A stretch of DNA of 64,000 nucleotides from Sphingobium sp. 15-1 (GCF_013375535.1 NZ_JABXJG010000002.1:124001-188000); one strand, 5' to 3'; counted from the first letter of the stretch, positions 18,208 through 27,945 are shown. Numbers and translations are program-made. The notes: generated by a model from the sequence alone, not told the origin.

Positions 18208-18836
18208 GGTCCCTATCCCAGATGTTTTGATTATGATTTATCATCTTCATCCAATAATCATTGTCGATCTTGATGAATGAATTTCAATTTCAATGATTTA
18301 TATCGAATATAAGTTTCGATTTTGGGTGATTGATGCGATGAATTTATATTCAGCTACCATCGGGACCGGATAATGAAAATAAAAAATCGATTTTTATCAA
18401 AAAGTGATAATGCACGCTCTTTGGGAAAATCCGCCATAACAACGATGGCAGGAGAGCGACGAGTGCGTGAGCGAGGGATGGGGGATCGTCTCCGCTGCGA
18501 ATTTGGACGTCCTATTTTGGCGTCCGCGACGGCGACCTTCAGCCCGCCGGATGGGCTGGGCCGGACACAACTGCTGTTGCAACCTCCCCGACTTTACCGC
18601 ACTCATCATCCCGTTGCGAAGCGCTGACTCGCGCGGATGAATTATTACATTGTGATTATTTCTGAATTTCAATCGACATATTCTGATAGTGGTTTTAGCT
18701 TTCGGTTCAAATATCCAGGCCTGAAGCGCGTCATCTATTGAATTCTGCTCGCGTTGCGGGATCAATGCGGGATGTGCCGCCGGGCCACGGCCGATGCGCG
18801 CCGGACGTCGGTCCGCCCCGATAGGAGAGGTAATCA
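18208..18836. other. 629-bp divergent intergenic region
   Basis: The first 200 bases are strikingly AT-rich and hold TATCGAATAT (18301-18310), TTTCGATTTT (18314-18323), a perfect 14-bp palindrome AAAAATCGATTTTT (18382-18395) and TTATCA/TGATAA arms (18394-18410). This is the expected control region for TonB receptor 1 and the SDR operon. Short frames inside it (for example 18373-18627) look non-coding. Confidence 0.55.
18301..18310 (+). promoter_or_regulatory. Candidate operator, TATCGAATAT
   Basis: This 10-mer also occurs in two other intergenic regions of the cluster (47562-47571 on the minus strand and 56971-56980). Here it sits about 95 bases upstream of the TonB receptor 1 start. A second TCGA-centred motif, TTTCGATTTT, follows 3 bases later. 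The regulator is unknown; the GntR protein at 47673 is one candidate. Confidence 0.4.
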
Positions 18837-19596
<760 letters not shown>

Positions 19597-19665
19597 TTTC
19601 GACTGGCCGCCGGATATGCGCGATCATGGGAAAACGATCAATCCAGAAAATTGCGAGCTGAAATC

Positions 19666-20088
19666 ATGCAGGAAACCAAGCACCGCACCGCGATCGAGAT
19701 ACTCAGCGACTTCTATGAGAAGGAGTCGATCTTCCTTTCGCCCGAGGGTGGCGACTTTTCGATCCTGGCCGAAAATATTCATCCCGACTGCGTGATGTAC
19801 CAGTCTACATCGCTTCCTTATGGCGGCGAGTGGAAAGGCCCCCAAGGCTTTCACGATTGGATGAAGGCATTTGGCGAGACCTTTTCGCGGGTCGATGTGA
19901 TCGAGAGCGAAATGCTTGACTGCGGGGATGTCGTGGTTAGCAGGATCACCGCTGATGCCACGGCCCGCGCGACCGGCAAGGATCTGACCTACCAGGTTCT
20001 GCAATATGTCAAATGCGTGGACGGCCAGCTTTACGAATTCCGGCCTTATTATTGGGACATTCCCGCGCTTCTGGAAGCGCTCGGCTGA
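19666..20088 (+). CDS. SnoaL/NTF2-like protein A
   Basis: 140 residues from the ATG at 19666 (an in-frame ATG at 19651 is also possible). The sequence (AIEILSDFYEKESIFLSPEGGDFSILAENIHPDCVMYQ...GGEWKGPQGFHDWMKAF...FRPYYWD) fits the small cone-shaped NTF2 fold used by ketosteroid isomerases, polyketide cyclases and cofactor-free lyases. It is a clear paralog of the protein at 51242 (shared FYEKE, SPxGGDFSI, FGGEWKG, EFRPxYWD). Each copy is followed by an alpha/beta hydrolase gene, suggesting two consecutive steps on related substrates. The reaction is not known. Confidence 0.8.
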   Translation: MQETKHRTAIEILSDFYEKESIFLSPEGGDFSILAENIHPDCVMYQSTSLPYGGEWKGPQGFHDWMKAFGETFSRVDVIESEMLDCGDVVVSRITADATARATGKDLTYQVLQYVKCVDGQLYEFRPYYWDIPALLEALG

Positions 20089-20133
20089 TCCCACGCGCCG
20101 ACCGAAAACAACGAAAAAGGAAGTGGAGAGAAG

Positions 20134-20208
20134 ATGAATCACCCGCACAAGGCAGTTCTGGCCACCGGACCCGGCGGCGCGGTCGCCGGCCAAAGCGTTG
20201 CCCGATGA
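20134..20208 (+). CDS. 24-residue reading frame behind a strong RBS
   Basis: A strong Shine-Dalgarno stretch (AAAGGAAGTGGAGAG) precedes an ATG opening MNHPHKAVLATGPGGAVAGQ and a TGA 24 codons later. A neighbouring frame continues protein-like as KALPDELKEIDN. It could be a leader peptide, or the stump of a gene lost by internal deletion that left its ribosome-binding site and first codons. Nothing shows that it is translated. Confidence 0.3.
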   Translation: MNHPHKAVLATGPGGAVAGQSVAR

Positions 20209-20225
20209 GCTGAAGGAAATTGACA

Positions 20226-21113
20226 ATGACTTTTCAACTGGATGAACGTTTCGAACATCATATGGAGGACGTCGAAGACCTACGCCTGCATTATGTGCGC
20301 GGAGGAACCGGGCCCACGCTGGTCCTGCTGCATGGCTGGGGTTCGACCTGGTATATGTGGCGCCACCTTCTGTCGAAACTGGCCGACCATTATGACGTGA
20401 TCGCGCCGGACATTCGCGGCCTGGGCGATTCCGGCGTGCCGCAGAAGCCGCTGAACGGTTATGACAAGAAGACCGTCGCCAAGGACATACGCCAGCTTCT
20501 CGACAAGCTGGGCGTGGAGAAGGCCCATATCATGGGGCATGATCATGGCGCGGCCACAGCCTATGCCTTCTGCGCGCAATATCGCGACGTCGCTCGCTCG
20601 CTGATATTCTGCGACATGGCGCTGATGGGCATGGGCGGCGAGACCGGGCTGGAATATTTCATGAACCATGGCGACCAGTTGCGCCTGTGGCACATATCCT
20701 TTCATGCCGCGAACCATGTCGCTGAAATGTTGATTCGCGGCAAGGAACGCGAATATCTGCGCTATATGTATCGCACGCAAATCTATAATGTCGATGCGAT
20801 CAGCGATGAGGATATTGAGGTCTATGCACGCTCCTACGCTGCGCCGGGCGGTTTGCGGCTGGAACTTTACCGTTCCTTCTATCAGGATGCGGAGGATTTC
20901 CGCGAATTCGCGAAGAACAAGCTGACAATTCCGGTCCTTGCGGTTGGCGGGCAGCAGAGCATCCGGGAACTGTGCGCCGGATCGATGCGCATGGTGGCGG
21001 AAAATGTCGAGGGCGTCGTCATACCGCGCTGCGGGCATTGGGTGCCCGAAGAACGCCCCGCAGAACTGCTCGCTCATGTCCTGCCCTTCCTGAAAAGCGC
21101 CGAACAGGCCTGA
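20226..21113 (+). CDS. Alpha/beta hydrolase, epoxide hydrolase-like
   Basis: 295 residues from the ATG at 20226, with AAGGAA 8 bases upstream. It carries the HGWG oxyanion motif (36-39), the nucleophile elbow GHDHGA with Asp106, and a late RCGHW with the catalytic histidine. An aspartate nucleophile places it with epoxide hydrolases and haloalkane dehalogenases rather than serine esterases. The cap region is rich in aromatic residues (LRYMYRTQIYN). It follows NTF2-like protein A; a similar pair lies at 50197-51661. The substrate is unknown, but hydrolysis of an epoxide, lactone or C-C bond in the catabolic pathway is plausible. Confidence 0.85.
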   Translation: MTFQLDERFEHHMEDVEDLRLHYVRGGTGPTLVLLHGWGSTWYMWRHLLSKLADHYDVIAPDIRGLGDSGVPQKPLNGYDKKTVAKDIRQLLDKLGVEKAHIMGHDHGAATAYAFCAQYRDVARSLIFCDMALMGMGGETGLEYFMNHGDQLRLWHISFHAANHVAEMLIRGKEREYLRYMYRTQIYNVDAISDEDIEVYARSYAAPGGLRLELYRSFYQDAEDFREFAKNKLTIPVLAVGGQQSIRELCAGSMRMVAENVEGVVIPRCGHWVPEERPAELLAHVLPFLKSAEQA

Positions 21114-21126
21114 GCAATGCCAAGAC

Positions 21127-21158
21127 GACCGGCCTATCCTTATCGGGAAGGGCCGGTC
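21127..21158. terminator. Hairpin between convergent genes
   Basis: GACCGGCC (21127-21134) pairs perfectly with GGCCGGTC (21151-21158), 16-base loop, with AAGA and TCTT extending the base, followed by TTGTC. It lies between the stops of the hydrolase and the VOC gene and probably terminates the plus-strand operon. Confidence 0.55.
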
Positions 21159-21211
21159 TTGTCGGCGGCAACGCCGTGAATGGGGCTACGCATTGCGCCG
21201 CCCGCATCGCT

Positions 21212-21718
21212 TCAGATATAATCGAGCACCAGCTCGCCGCCGTCCATCCAGCGTTGCATCGCCGGCTTGTCGCTGGCGCGCTGCAATTCGATGCGGGACC
21301 CGGCCGCGTTGCGGAAATAGGCAAAGCCACGGAACGGGCCGTCGGTCGCGGGTTCGCCGTCCGACACCTGGGGCGTGAGTTCAAGATCGAAGCCCAGCTT
21401 GCCGAGTTGATTGGCCTGACGTTCCATGTCGAATGCCCAATAGCAGACATGGTCGAAGCGCATGGTCCCGCTCGGTACATTCCATGGCGATCCGGGAGGG
21501 CCTTCCCACAGTTCGACTGGGACGCTGGGGCCGACCAGCCATCGCACGCGGCCCTGGATATGCCGTGTTTCCGTCCCTTCCAGAGAGGTACGCCAGATCG
21601 CGTCCACTTGCAGCGGCTTGGTCCAGCGCCCGCCCATCGCCTCGTCAAAACGGTCCATCCAATTGTCGATATTATCCACCGCATAGCAAATATGCGACAT
21701 TTCCCAATCTGTTATCAT
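21212..21718 (-). CDS. VOC-family (glyoxalase/dioxygenase fold) protein
   Basis: 168 residues from the ATG at 21718, chosen because GAGAAGG lies just upstream; the longer open frame to 22015 has no protein-like sequence. It opens EMSHICYAVDNIDNWMDRF and later has MRFDHVCYWAFDME and GFAYFRNAAGSRIELQR, the paired beta-alpha-beta-beta-beta pattern of VOC enzymes, with candidate metal ligands in SHICY, DHVCYW and RIELQ. A single-domain pair of this size fits an isomerase, epimerase or small lyase. It stands alone on the minus strand between two plus-strand operons. Confidence 0.75.
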   Translation of the reverse strand: MITDWEMSHICYAVDNIDNWMDRFDEAMGGRWTKPLQVDAIWRTSLEGTETRHIQGRVRWLVGPSVPVELWEGPPGSPWNVPSGTMRFDHVCYWAFDMERQANQLGKLGFDLELTPQVSDGEPATDGPFRGFAYFRNAAGSRIELQRASDKPAMQRWMDGGELVLDYI

Positions 21719-22085
21719 AGCAACCTTCTCCATTTCTACAGCGCCGCCTGGACGGAATTCCCAATGTTCGGCTCGGGAGCATGTGGCTTTGCATGAAGTT
21801 CCAGGGACATATCCTAGAGACGATCGTTCCGAACATTCCAGTCGACGAGTTACCAGAATAGCTGAAGGCGCGCGAGGCTCTGCGCAACGGAAAACAGGCA
21901 GCGCGCACATTATGAGAAAAACCATTTTCGCATTGCTCCGGCGCGCAAGCCGGTGTGCAAACGGCATGCATGGTCCGTCATAAGAAGGCCAAACGCCTTG
22001 CCGCCGCCAGTGCACCGATCAGGCTGGCCGTTCCATGCACCCGCAACCTCCTTCGCATGAACGTCTCGATCCGCCAGGAGTATGA

Positions 22086-23078
22086 ATGACCGACATGACC
22101 ATGATTGCCCCGGACGGCAGAGCTGCCGACGCTTCGAAAAGCCTGTGCTTTTTCGTGCCGGTCAAGCGCCGGATGCTGCTTCCTTACGATGTCTGGGACG
22201 CATATTGGAAAGACATCCATTCCCAGATCGTCACCAGGCTTCCCGGCATCCGCGACTATACGCAAAGCCATACCCATCGTCCCCGCGCAGACCTGTGGCC
22301 CCAGATTTCCGGAGTGGAACACAAAGCCGCCGAAACGCAGATGTGGGATGGTAGCGCGGAGCTTTCGTTCCGCGATGAAGACGATCTTGCCCGCTGGATA
22401 GCGTCAAGCGGCGTGCTCGCCGCCGACGAGGCCAATGCGTTCGAGCGAACGGTCGGCTATTTCACGGCGCCTGGGACAGCACGCGATTTTGTCTCGCAGG
22501 CGCGGAGCGGTTTGGCCGGACCCACCCGGAATTTCGTGCTGCGGCTCCTGCTGACGGGAAAGTCGCCCGAGGATCGCGAGACATTGCACGCCAGGATCAT
22601 GGACGATGTCTGCCCGATATGGGCATCGTCGCCTCTTGTGGAGCGGCTTCGGGTGCTGCCTCTCCTCGAACATGACAATCATGCCGAGACGGGCGGCGCG
22701 GCCAAGGGCGGCAACAATGTGGAGCCGGTTGAAATTCAGCACCATGCGTCAGTCGAGATCGGCTTCGACAGCCATCTCGCATTCCGCCAGTTCCTGGCTT
22801 CGCCGGCCTATCTGTCGACCGAGCGGATTTTGCAGGATGCCCTGTCCCGGCTGACGGCCATGCAAGAATATTCCGCCTATCAATGCGTCAAGGACGGCCG
22901 GCCGACATTGGCCGGAATGTACGGCGCCACCAACGCAGCCATCATAGAATCCGTCGGCGCGGCCAGCATGCTGTCGCATGAGGTGCGCCGCCTCTTCGGC
23001 CATAGAGTTGCCCGAATAGATCGTTCAGCCCCGGCGCCATGCGCGCCGCGATCGAAGCCAGGCCAAGCGGTCTCTTGA
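22086..23078 (+). CDS. EthD-domain protein (tandem ferredoxin-like alpha+beta barrels)
   Basis: 330 residues with AGGAG before the ATG. Two EthD/dimeric alpha-beta barrel units can be discerned: residues about 18-125 (LCFFVPVKRRMLLPYDVWDAYWKDIHSQIVTRLPGIRDY...) and about 150-285 (NFVLRLLLTG...EIQHHASVEIGFDSHLAFRQFLASPAY). EthD-type proteins accompany monooxygenases and cyclases of aromatic or polyketide compounds; many have no proven activity. It precedes an SDR gene by 40 bases and probably forms an operon with it. The substrate is unknown. Confidence 0.75.
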   Translation: MTDMTMIAPDGRAADASKSLCFFVPVKRRMLLPYDVWDAYWKDIHSQIVTRLPGIRDYTQSHTHRPRADLWPQISGVEHKAAETQMWDGSAELSFRDEDDLARWIASSGVLAADEANAFERTVGYFTAPGTARDFVSQARSGLAGPTRNFVLRLLLTGKSPEDRETLHARIMDDVCPIWASSPLVERLRVLPLLEHDNHAETGGAAKGGNNVEPVEIQHHASVEIGFDSHLAFRQFLASPAYLSTERILQDALSRLTAMQEYSAYQCVKDGRPTLAGMYGATNAAIIESVGAASMLSHEVRRLFGHRVARIDRSAPAPCAPRSKPGQAVS

Positions 23079-23117
23079 TCCACCAAAGCATAATGATCCA
23101 ATTTTGGGAGAAGGATA

Positions 23118-23849
23118 ATGGGAAGTCTCGACGGCAAAGTAGCAATCGTCACCGGCGGCGCGCGCGGCCAGGGCGCATCGCACGTCAAGGGCCTGATGGG
23201 CGAGGGCGCGCGCGTCTATATCACCGACATTCAGGATGAGGACGGCAGGCGGCTTGCCGAAACGCTGGGCGAGGGCTGCGTCTATCTGAACCACGACGTA
23301 TCGTCCGAGGAGGATTGGACCCGCGTGATCGATACGGTCGGGCACGATGAAGGCAGGCTGGACATATTGGTCAATAATGCGGGCATCTATCATCCCTATC
23401 CGATGGCCGAGACCACATCGGCCTTTTTCGAGAAGATATTCCGCGTCAACCAGCTCAGCGTCTTCCTGGGCATGAAAGCGGCGGCCGATCTGCTGCGCAA
23501 GTCGGGTGACGGGGCGATCGTCAACATCGCTTCGGTCGTGGCCATGCGCGGCTTCGCCCAGATGATCGGTTATGGCAGCACGAAATGGGCGATTCGCGGC
23601 ATGACCCGCACTGCCGCGCAGGAACTGGCGCCCTATGTGCGCGTCAACACCGTCTGCCCCGGTTTCGTCGACACCAGCATGCTTGAGGTGAACGCGCAGG
23701 AGTTCAACCAGTCCGGCTTCGACGCCGCGCTGCTCAAACGGCCCGGACGGCCTCAGGAAATCACTGATCTCGTCCTGTTTCTGGCCTCCCCCAAGGCCAG
23801 TTTCATCACCGGATCGGAGTTTGTGATCGACGGCGGATTGAATGCCTGA
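23118..23849 (+). CDS. SDR-family oxidoreductase
   Basis: 243 residues, with GGGAGAAGG ahead of the ATG. It has the TGGARGQG cofactor loop, an acidic residue after beta-2 (TDIQDEDG) that favours NAD(H), NNAG, the catalytic serine in NIASVV, and YGSTK with Tyr and Lys. It ends FITGSEFVIDGGLNA. It resembles the SDRs at 36028 and 48431. The likely role is oxidation or reduction of a hydroxyl/keto group in the catabolic pathway. Confidence 0.9.
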   Translation: MGSLDGKVAIVTGGARGQGASHVKGLMGEGARVYITDIQDEDGRRLAETLGEGCVYLNHDVSSEEDWTRVIDTVGHDEGRLDILVNNAGIYHPYPMAETTSAFFEKIFRVNQLSVFLGMKAAADLLRKSGDGAIVNIASVVAMRGFAQMIGYGSTKWAIRGMTRTAAQELAPYVRVNTVCPGFVDTSMLEVNAQEFNQSGFDAALLKRPGRPQEITDLVLFLASPKASFITGSEFVIDGGLNA

Positions 23850-23893
23850 CGGAGAGGCATGCCAGCTCCGCCGTTCCAACGCTATCGCTATGC

Positions 23894-23907
23894 GATAACT
23901 GGTTATC
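23894..23907. promoter_or_regulatory. Palindrome upstream of the IclR gene
   Basis: GATAAC-TG-GTTATC is a perfect inverted repeat 55 bases before the GTG of the IclR-type regulator gene. IclR-family proteins commonly bind short palindromes overlapping their own promoters, so this is a candidate operator for autoregulation of the hydroxyquinol operon. Not verified. Confidence 0.4.
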
Positions 23908-23961
23908 TCATGTTGACACTTTTCTCGCGCAATCGCACCTTCGCCAACAAGGAGAAGATCA

Positions 23962-24786
23962 GTGGCAGACAATAAGACAATGGCTCAAGCACCGGTCGAT
24001 GGCGGGCAAAGCATAGCGCGTGCCGTCGAATTGTTGATCGCAGTGGCGAAGCGCGGTGAGGCGGGCATCCGTCTTTCGGACATGTCGGCCGAAACTGGCT
24101 TGCACATCGCAACCGCGCGCCGGATCATGCAGGCACTTGTTTCGGGCGGGCTGCTGTCCTTCGATATGCGGACCAAGCTCTACTTCGTTGGACCGGCGGC
24201 ATTTTCGGTGGCGGTGCTGGGCAATGCGTGGTTTTCCCGCCGCGAAGATTTCACGCCCGTGCTGGAAGCGATCGCTGCCCGCACGCGCGACACGGTCATG
24301 TTCTCGATCCGCAGCGGCTATGAAGCGGTTTGCCTGGAGCGCTGCGAGGGCGCATTCCCGATCAAGGTGATGAGCCTGGAAAGAGGCTCGCGCCGTCCGC
24401 TTGGGGCAGGATCGGGAAGCCTGGCGATTCTCGCTTATCTGGACGACGAGGAGCGCGAAACCGTGCTGCGGCAATGCGCGCCGCACTATGAAGCGTTCGG
24501 CCTCAGCAAGGAATTCCTCGCCAAAGAGGTGCGCGCGACGCGGTTCAACGGATATGCCGTCAATCTTGGGCACATCATCGAAGGCGTCTACGGCATTGGC
24601 GTTCCCATCCTGGCCGACGGCGTCGCGGTCGCCTCCATCAGCGTCGCCGCCATCGCCAGCCGCATGGACGAGGAGCGCCGCAAGGACATCATCAAGATCA
24701 TCGGAGAGGAGGCCGCTGCCTTGCCTGACATCGAAATGCCGCCCGGTATTCTCAGACGCGGCGTGAAGCCGGGGAAGGTTGCCTGA
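23962..24786 (+). CDS. IclR-family transcriptional regulator
   Basis: 274 residues. The GTG start is supported by AAGGAG about 8 bases upstream. Residues 15-85 form the winged helix (QSIARAVELLIAVAKRGEAGIRLSDMSAETGLHIATARRIMQALVSGGLL), and about 95-265 the effector domain (RDTVMFSIRSGYEAVCLERCEG...PLGAGSGSLAILAYL...GVYGIGVPILADGVAVASISVAA). It opens a run of seven closely spaced genes that includes hydroxyquinol dioxygenase and maleylacetate reductase, so it is the likely local regulator, probably responding to an aromatic intermediate. Confidence 0.92.
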   Translation: MADNKTMAQAPVDGGQSIARAVELLIAVAKRGEAGIRLSDMSAETGLHIATARRIMQALVSGGLLSFDMRTKLYFVGPAAFSVAVLGNAWFSRREDFTPVLEAIAARTRDTVMFSIRSGYEAVCLERCEGAFPIKVMSLERGSRRPLGAGSGSLAILAYLDDEERETVLRQCAPHYEAFGLSKEFLAKEVRATRFNGYAVNLGHIIEGVYGIGVPILADGVAVASISVAAIASRMDEERRKDIIKIIGEEAAALPDIEMPPGILRRGVKPGKVA

Positions 24787-24789
24787 ACA

Positions 24790-26298
24790 ATGTATCCGAT
24801 CGAATTTTTCTGGCGCGCCGTCGCGCGCCACCCGGATCGCTTTGCCGTCCTGGGGAATGGGACAGAGATCAGCTTTGCCGAATTGGGCCGCCGGGTCATG
24901 GCGCGAGCGGGCATGATCCAGAAGCTTGCCCCTGAACCGTCCACGCCGGTGGGGATTGGCGCGCACAACTCGGTGGAGCACCTGATCGGCATTCTCGGCG
25001 TGCTTGCGGCGGGCAAGGTCTGGGTTCCGCTCAATCCGCGCAGCGGCGACCCGGAGATCGCCCGGCAAATCGAATTCGCGCAGCCGGGTCTGGTGTTGGC
25101 CGATGCCGAAATGACGGCCCGGATCGGATCGCCCGCCTGCCCGGTCCATCTTCTGGAGGATAGCCCGCCGGAATGCTCCGAAGAGCTGGCGATGGGGCCA
25201 AGGCCAAGGACCGCCGTACCGCTTCATACCACGCAGGCGATCAAGTTCACCGGCGGCAGCACGGGCTTTCCCAAGGGGGTCAAGCAGCCGCTGCGAGCAT
25301 GGACGACCAATATCGTCACCCAAATCCAGACTTTGGGGCTGACGGCTGATGACCGCTATCTGGTCGCGGCTCCGCTCACCCATGGCACCTCCACCTACAT
25401 GTTGCCGGTTCTCGCGGGCGGTGGCGCGCTGATCTTTCCGGACTATCCCAAGTCCGCCGCCTTGCTCGACGCAGCCGAACGGTTTCGCGCCACGCTGTTT
25501 TTCGCCCCGCCGGCATTGGTGCTGGCGCTTGTCGAAGAGCAGACGGCCCGGCCACGCGATCTGGGCGCGCTGCGTTATCTGATCTATGGCGGTTCACCCA
25601 TGCCGGCGGAACAAATTCGCGACGCGCAGGCCTGCTTCGGTCCGATCCTGTGCACCTCTTATGGCCAAACCGAGGCGCCTCAGATCGTCACCTTCCTGCC
25701 GCCCGACCAGATGCAGGGCAGGAACCTGCGATCGGTCGGCAAGCCCAGCCTCTTGACCCAGGTGGCCATTCTGGACGAGGACGGGCTGCCCGTGCCCGAT
25801 GGCGAGGAGGGCGAAATAGCGGTGCGCGGCGATCTGTGCATGACCGGCTATTTCGAAGCGGCCGAGGCGTCGGAGGCGGTTCTCATCGATGGTTGGTTGC
25901 GTACCGGCGATGCCGGTTTGTTCGATGAGGACGGTTTCCTGTTCTTGAAGGACCGGCTGCGCGATGTGATCATCACGGGCGGCTTCAATGTCTACCCCAG
26001 CGACGTCGAAGGCCAGATCGCGCAAGAGCCAGCGGTGCTCAACTGTTCGGTAGTGGGCATCCCGGACCCCAAATGGGGCGAAGCCGTGCACGCCGCGATC
26101 GAGGTGCGCGAAGGGCATAGGCTCGACCGGGCGGCTCTGCAGGCCAATATAAGGGCTGCGCTGGGACCGGTGAAGACGCCCAAGGAAATCCATATCTTCG
26201 ACCAACTGCCCCGCAGCGCGGTGGGCAAGCTTCTCAAGCCCGCCATTCGGGAGGAAATCATGCGCAGACGGCAATCCTCTGCGGAGGAAAGCGCGTGA
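24790..26298 (+). CDS. AMP-forming CoA ligase
   Basis: 502 residues of the ANL superfamily: P-loop IKFTGGSTGFPKGVKQP, YGQTEAPQ (A5), WLRTGDAGLFDEDGFLFLKDR (A7-A8), and the C-terminal catalytic lysine in PRSAVGKLLKP. It lies 3 bases after the IclR gene, and its TGA overlaps the GTG of the citryl-CoA-lyase-like gene, so the product is probably cleaved by that neighbour. It would activate a carboxylic acid with ATP and CoA. The acid could be an aromatic acid or a side-chain fragment; sequence does not decide. Confidence 0.9.
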   Translation: MYPIEFFWRAVARHPDRFAVLGNGTEISFAELGRRVMARAGMIQKLAPEPSTPVGIGAHNSVEHLIGILGVLAAGKVWVPLNPRSGDPEIARQIEFAQPGLVLADAEMTARIGSPACPVHLLEDSPPECSEELAMGPRPRTAVPLHTTQAIKFTGGSTGFPKGVKQPLRAWTTNIVTQIQTLGLTADDRYLVAAPLTHGTSTYMLPVLAGGGALIFPDYPKSAALLDAAERFRATLFFAPPALVLALVEEQTARPRDLGALRYLIYGGSPMPAEQIRDAQACFGPILCTSYGQTEAPQIVTFLPPDQMQGRNLRSVGKPSLLTQVAILDEDGLPVPDGEEGEIAVRGDLCMTGYFEAAEASEAVLIDGWLRTGDAGLFDEDGFLFLKDRLRDVIITGGFNVYPSDVEGQIAQEPAVLNCSVVGIPDPKWGEAVHAAIEVREGHRLDRAALQANIRAALGPVKTPKEIHIFDQLPRSAVGKLLKPAIREEIMRRRQSSAEESA

Positions 26299-27050
26299 AG
26301 ACCCCGCGGAGCCAGCTTAGCCGATATGACAGCAGCTCGGTGCATTATCGCGACCACAATCTGGTGGAGGATTTGCTGGGGCAGGCATCCTTCATCGACG
26401 TCTTCGCCTATCAGACGCTGAACCGCCAGATCGATGCCGCCGAACGCACCGTGATCGAAGCCGTTCTTATCTGCCTCATGGAGCATGGCCTGACGCCCAG
26501 CGCCATCGCGGCGCGGATGGTCTATTCCAGCTCGCCCGAGAACATCCAGGCGGGCGTCGCCGCAGGCCTGCTTGCCGTAGGCAGCCGGTTCGTTGGCACG
26601 ATGGAAGGGTGCGCGGCATTGCTGGAAAACATTGTTGCCGACCCCGATCCGGAGGGGCGGGCACAGGCCATCGCTGCCGGCCATCGCGACCGGCGCAGCC
26701 CCGTGCCAGGCTTCGGCCATCATCTGCACAAGCCCGACGATCCCCGCGCCGCTGCCCTCCTGGACCTGGCGGAGAGGGTCGGGACCGCCGGTCCCCATGC
26801 CGATGCGTTGCGCTGCCTGGCCCGACAGGTCGACCATGTTGCGGGACGCCACGTCACCATCAACGCGACGGGGGCCGTCGCTGCCTTGCTGGGCGACATC
26901 GGCGTGCCGGTGCGCCTCATGCGTGGCTTCGCCGTGCTGGCGCGAGCCGCCGGTCTCATCGCGCACATAGCCGAAGAACAGCTCGATCCGTCCGACCGAT
27001 TTGTCTGGGCGCTCGTCGACGGCGCGATGTCGTCGCAGGACGCGGATTGA
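26295..27050 (+). CDS. Citryl-CoA-lyase-like protein (citrate synthase superfamily)
   Basis: 251 residues, GTG start overlapping the ligase stop. It matches the large-domain fold of citrate synthase: LICLMEHGLTPSAIAARMVY with the first histidine, VPGFGHHLHKPDDPRAAALL with the second His-rich loop, and a late INATGAVAALLGDIG. Length is well short of citrate synthases (about 430 aa) and fits stand-alone citryl-CoA lyase-type proteins, which cleave a CoA thioester into acetyl-CoA and an oxo acid. With the CoA ligase just upstream, a ligase-lyase pair for shortening a branched carboxylic acid is plausible. Confidence 0.8.
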   Translation: MKTPRSQLSRYDSSSVHYRDHNLVEDLLGQASFIDVFAYQTLNRQIDAAERTVIEAVLICLMEHGLTPSAIAARMVYSSSPENIQAGVAAGLLAVGSRFVGTMEGCAALLENIVADPDPEGRAQAIAAGHRDRRSPVPGFGHHLHKPDDPRAAALLDLAERVGTAGPHADALRCLARQVDHVAGRHVTINATGAVAALLGDIGVPVRLMRGFAVLARAAGLIAHIAEEQLDPSDRFVWALVDGAMSSQDAD

Positions 27051-27073
27051 ACAAAAAATTCAGGGAGTTGAAT

Positions 27074-27940
27074 ATGCGTAACATGACCGAAACCCAACTG
27101 ACCGACGTGGTGGTCGAAAGATATGCGAGCACGCCCGACGCCCGGCTTCGCTATTTGCTGCAGACCCTGATCGTCGCATTGCACGATTATGTCCGCGAAG
27201 CGCGACTGACGGAAACGGAGTGGATGGAGGCGATCCAGTTCCTGACTCGCACCGGCCAGATGTGCGATGACAAGCGGCAGGAAATGATCCTGCTGTCCGA
27301 CAATCTGGGCATTTCCGCCCTTGTCAATCTGGTCAGCGCGGGTGCCCCGGAAGGCGCGACGGAAACGACGGTGGTCGGCCCCTTCTACGTTCCCAACTCG
27401 CCGCAACGGGAATGGGGCGAGACGATTCTGCTGCGCGAGACCGACGAACCTTCGCTGATCGTGCGGGGGCGGGTCGTCGATTGCCAGGGCGCTCCAATCC
27501 CGGATGCCGGGATCGAAGTCTGGCAGACAGATTCGAACGGGATGTACGATATTCAGGACCCGACCCAGGCGGTGGACAATCTGCGCGGCCATTACCGGAC
27601 GAACGCCAAGGGCGAATTTCTCATCCGCACTATCCGTCCTACATCCTATCCCATCCCGACCGACGGGCCGGTGGGCGAACTGTTGGAGGCCACGGCCCGC
27701 CATCCCTGGCGGCCCGCGCATATCCATGCGATTGTGACCGCGCCCGGCCACCGGCCACTGGTGACGCATCTTTTCGACGCGGAGGACGCCTATCTCGATT
27801 CCGACGTGGTCTTCGCGGTCAAGGAGTCCCTCATCCGCAACTATGCGCAAAACAGCTCCGAAGAAGATGCGGCCCGGTTCGGCGTTTCGGCTCCGTTCTG
27901 GGAGCTTGAGACCGACTTCATCCTGGCTGCGCAGGATTGA
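27074..27940 (+). CDS. Hydroxyquinol 1,2-dioxygenase-like intradiol dioxygenase
   Basis: 288 residues from the ATG at 27074 (GGGAG 7 bases upstream). An N-terminal helical dimerisation domain is followed by the beta-sandwich. The non-heme Fe(III) ligands are visible at the usual spacing: Tyr158 (GMYDI), Tyr192 (SYPIP), His216 and His218 (RPAHIH). The family opens 1,2,4-trihydroxybenzene between C1 and C2 to give maleylacetate. The maleylacetate reductase three genes downstream supports hydroxyquinol, rather than catechol, as substrate. Confidence 0.92.
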   Translation: MRNMTETQLTDVVVERYASTPDARLRYLLQTLIVALHDYVREARLTETEWMEAIQFLTRTGQMCDDKRQEMILLSDNLGISALVNLVSAGAPEGATETTVVGPFYVPNSPQREWGETILLRETDEPSLIVRGRVVDCQGAPIPDAGIEVWQTDSNGMYDIQDPTQAVDNLRGHYRTNAKGEFLIRTIRPTSYPIPTDGPVGELLEATARHPWRPAHIHAIVTAPGHRPLVTHLFDAEDAYLDSDVVFAVKESLIRNYAQNSSEEDAARFGVSAPFWELETDFILAAQD

Positions 27941-27945
27941 CTGGC

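Noticed and set aside
26609-27073. Upstream extension of the intradiol dioxygenase frame
   Set aside because: It would overlap the citryl-CoA-lyase-like gene in another frame. The extension is not protein-like, and an RBS precedes the ATG at 27074.
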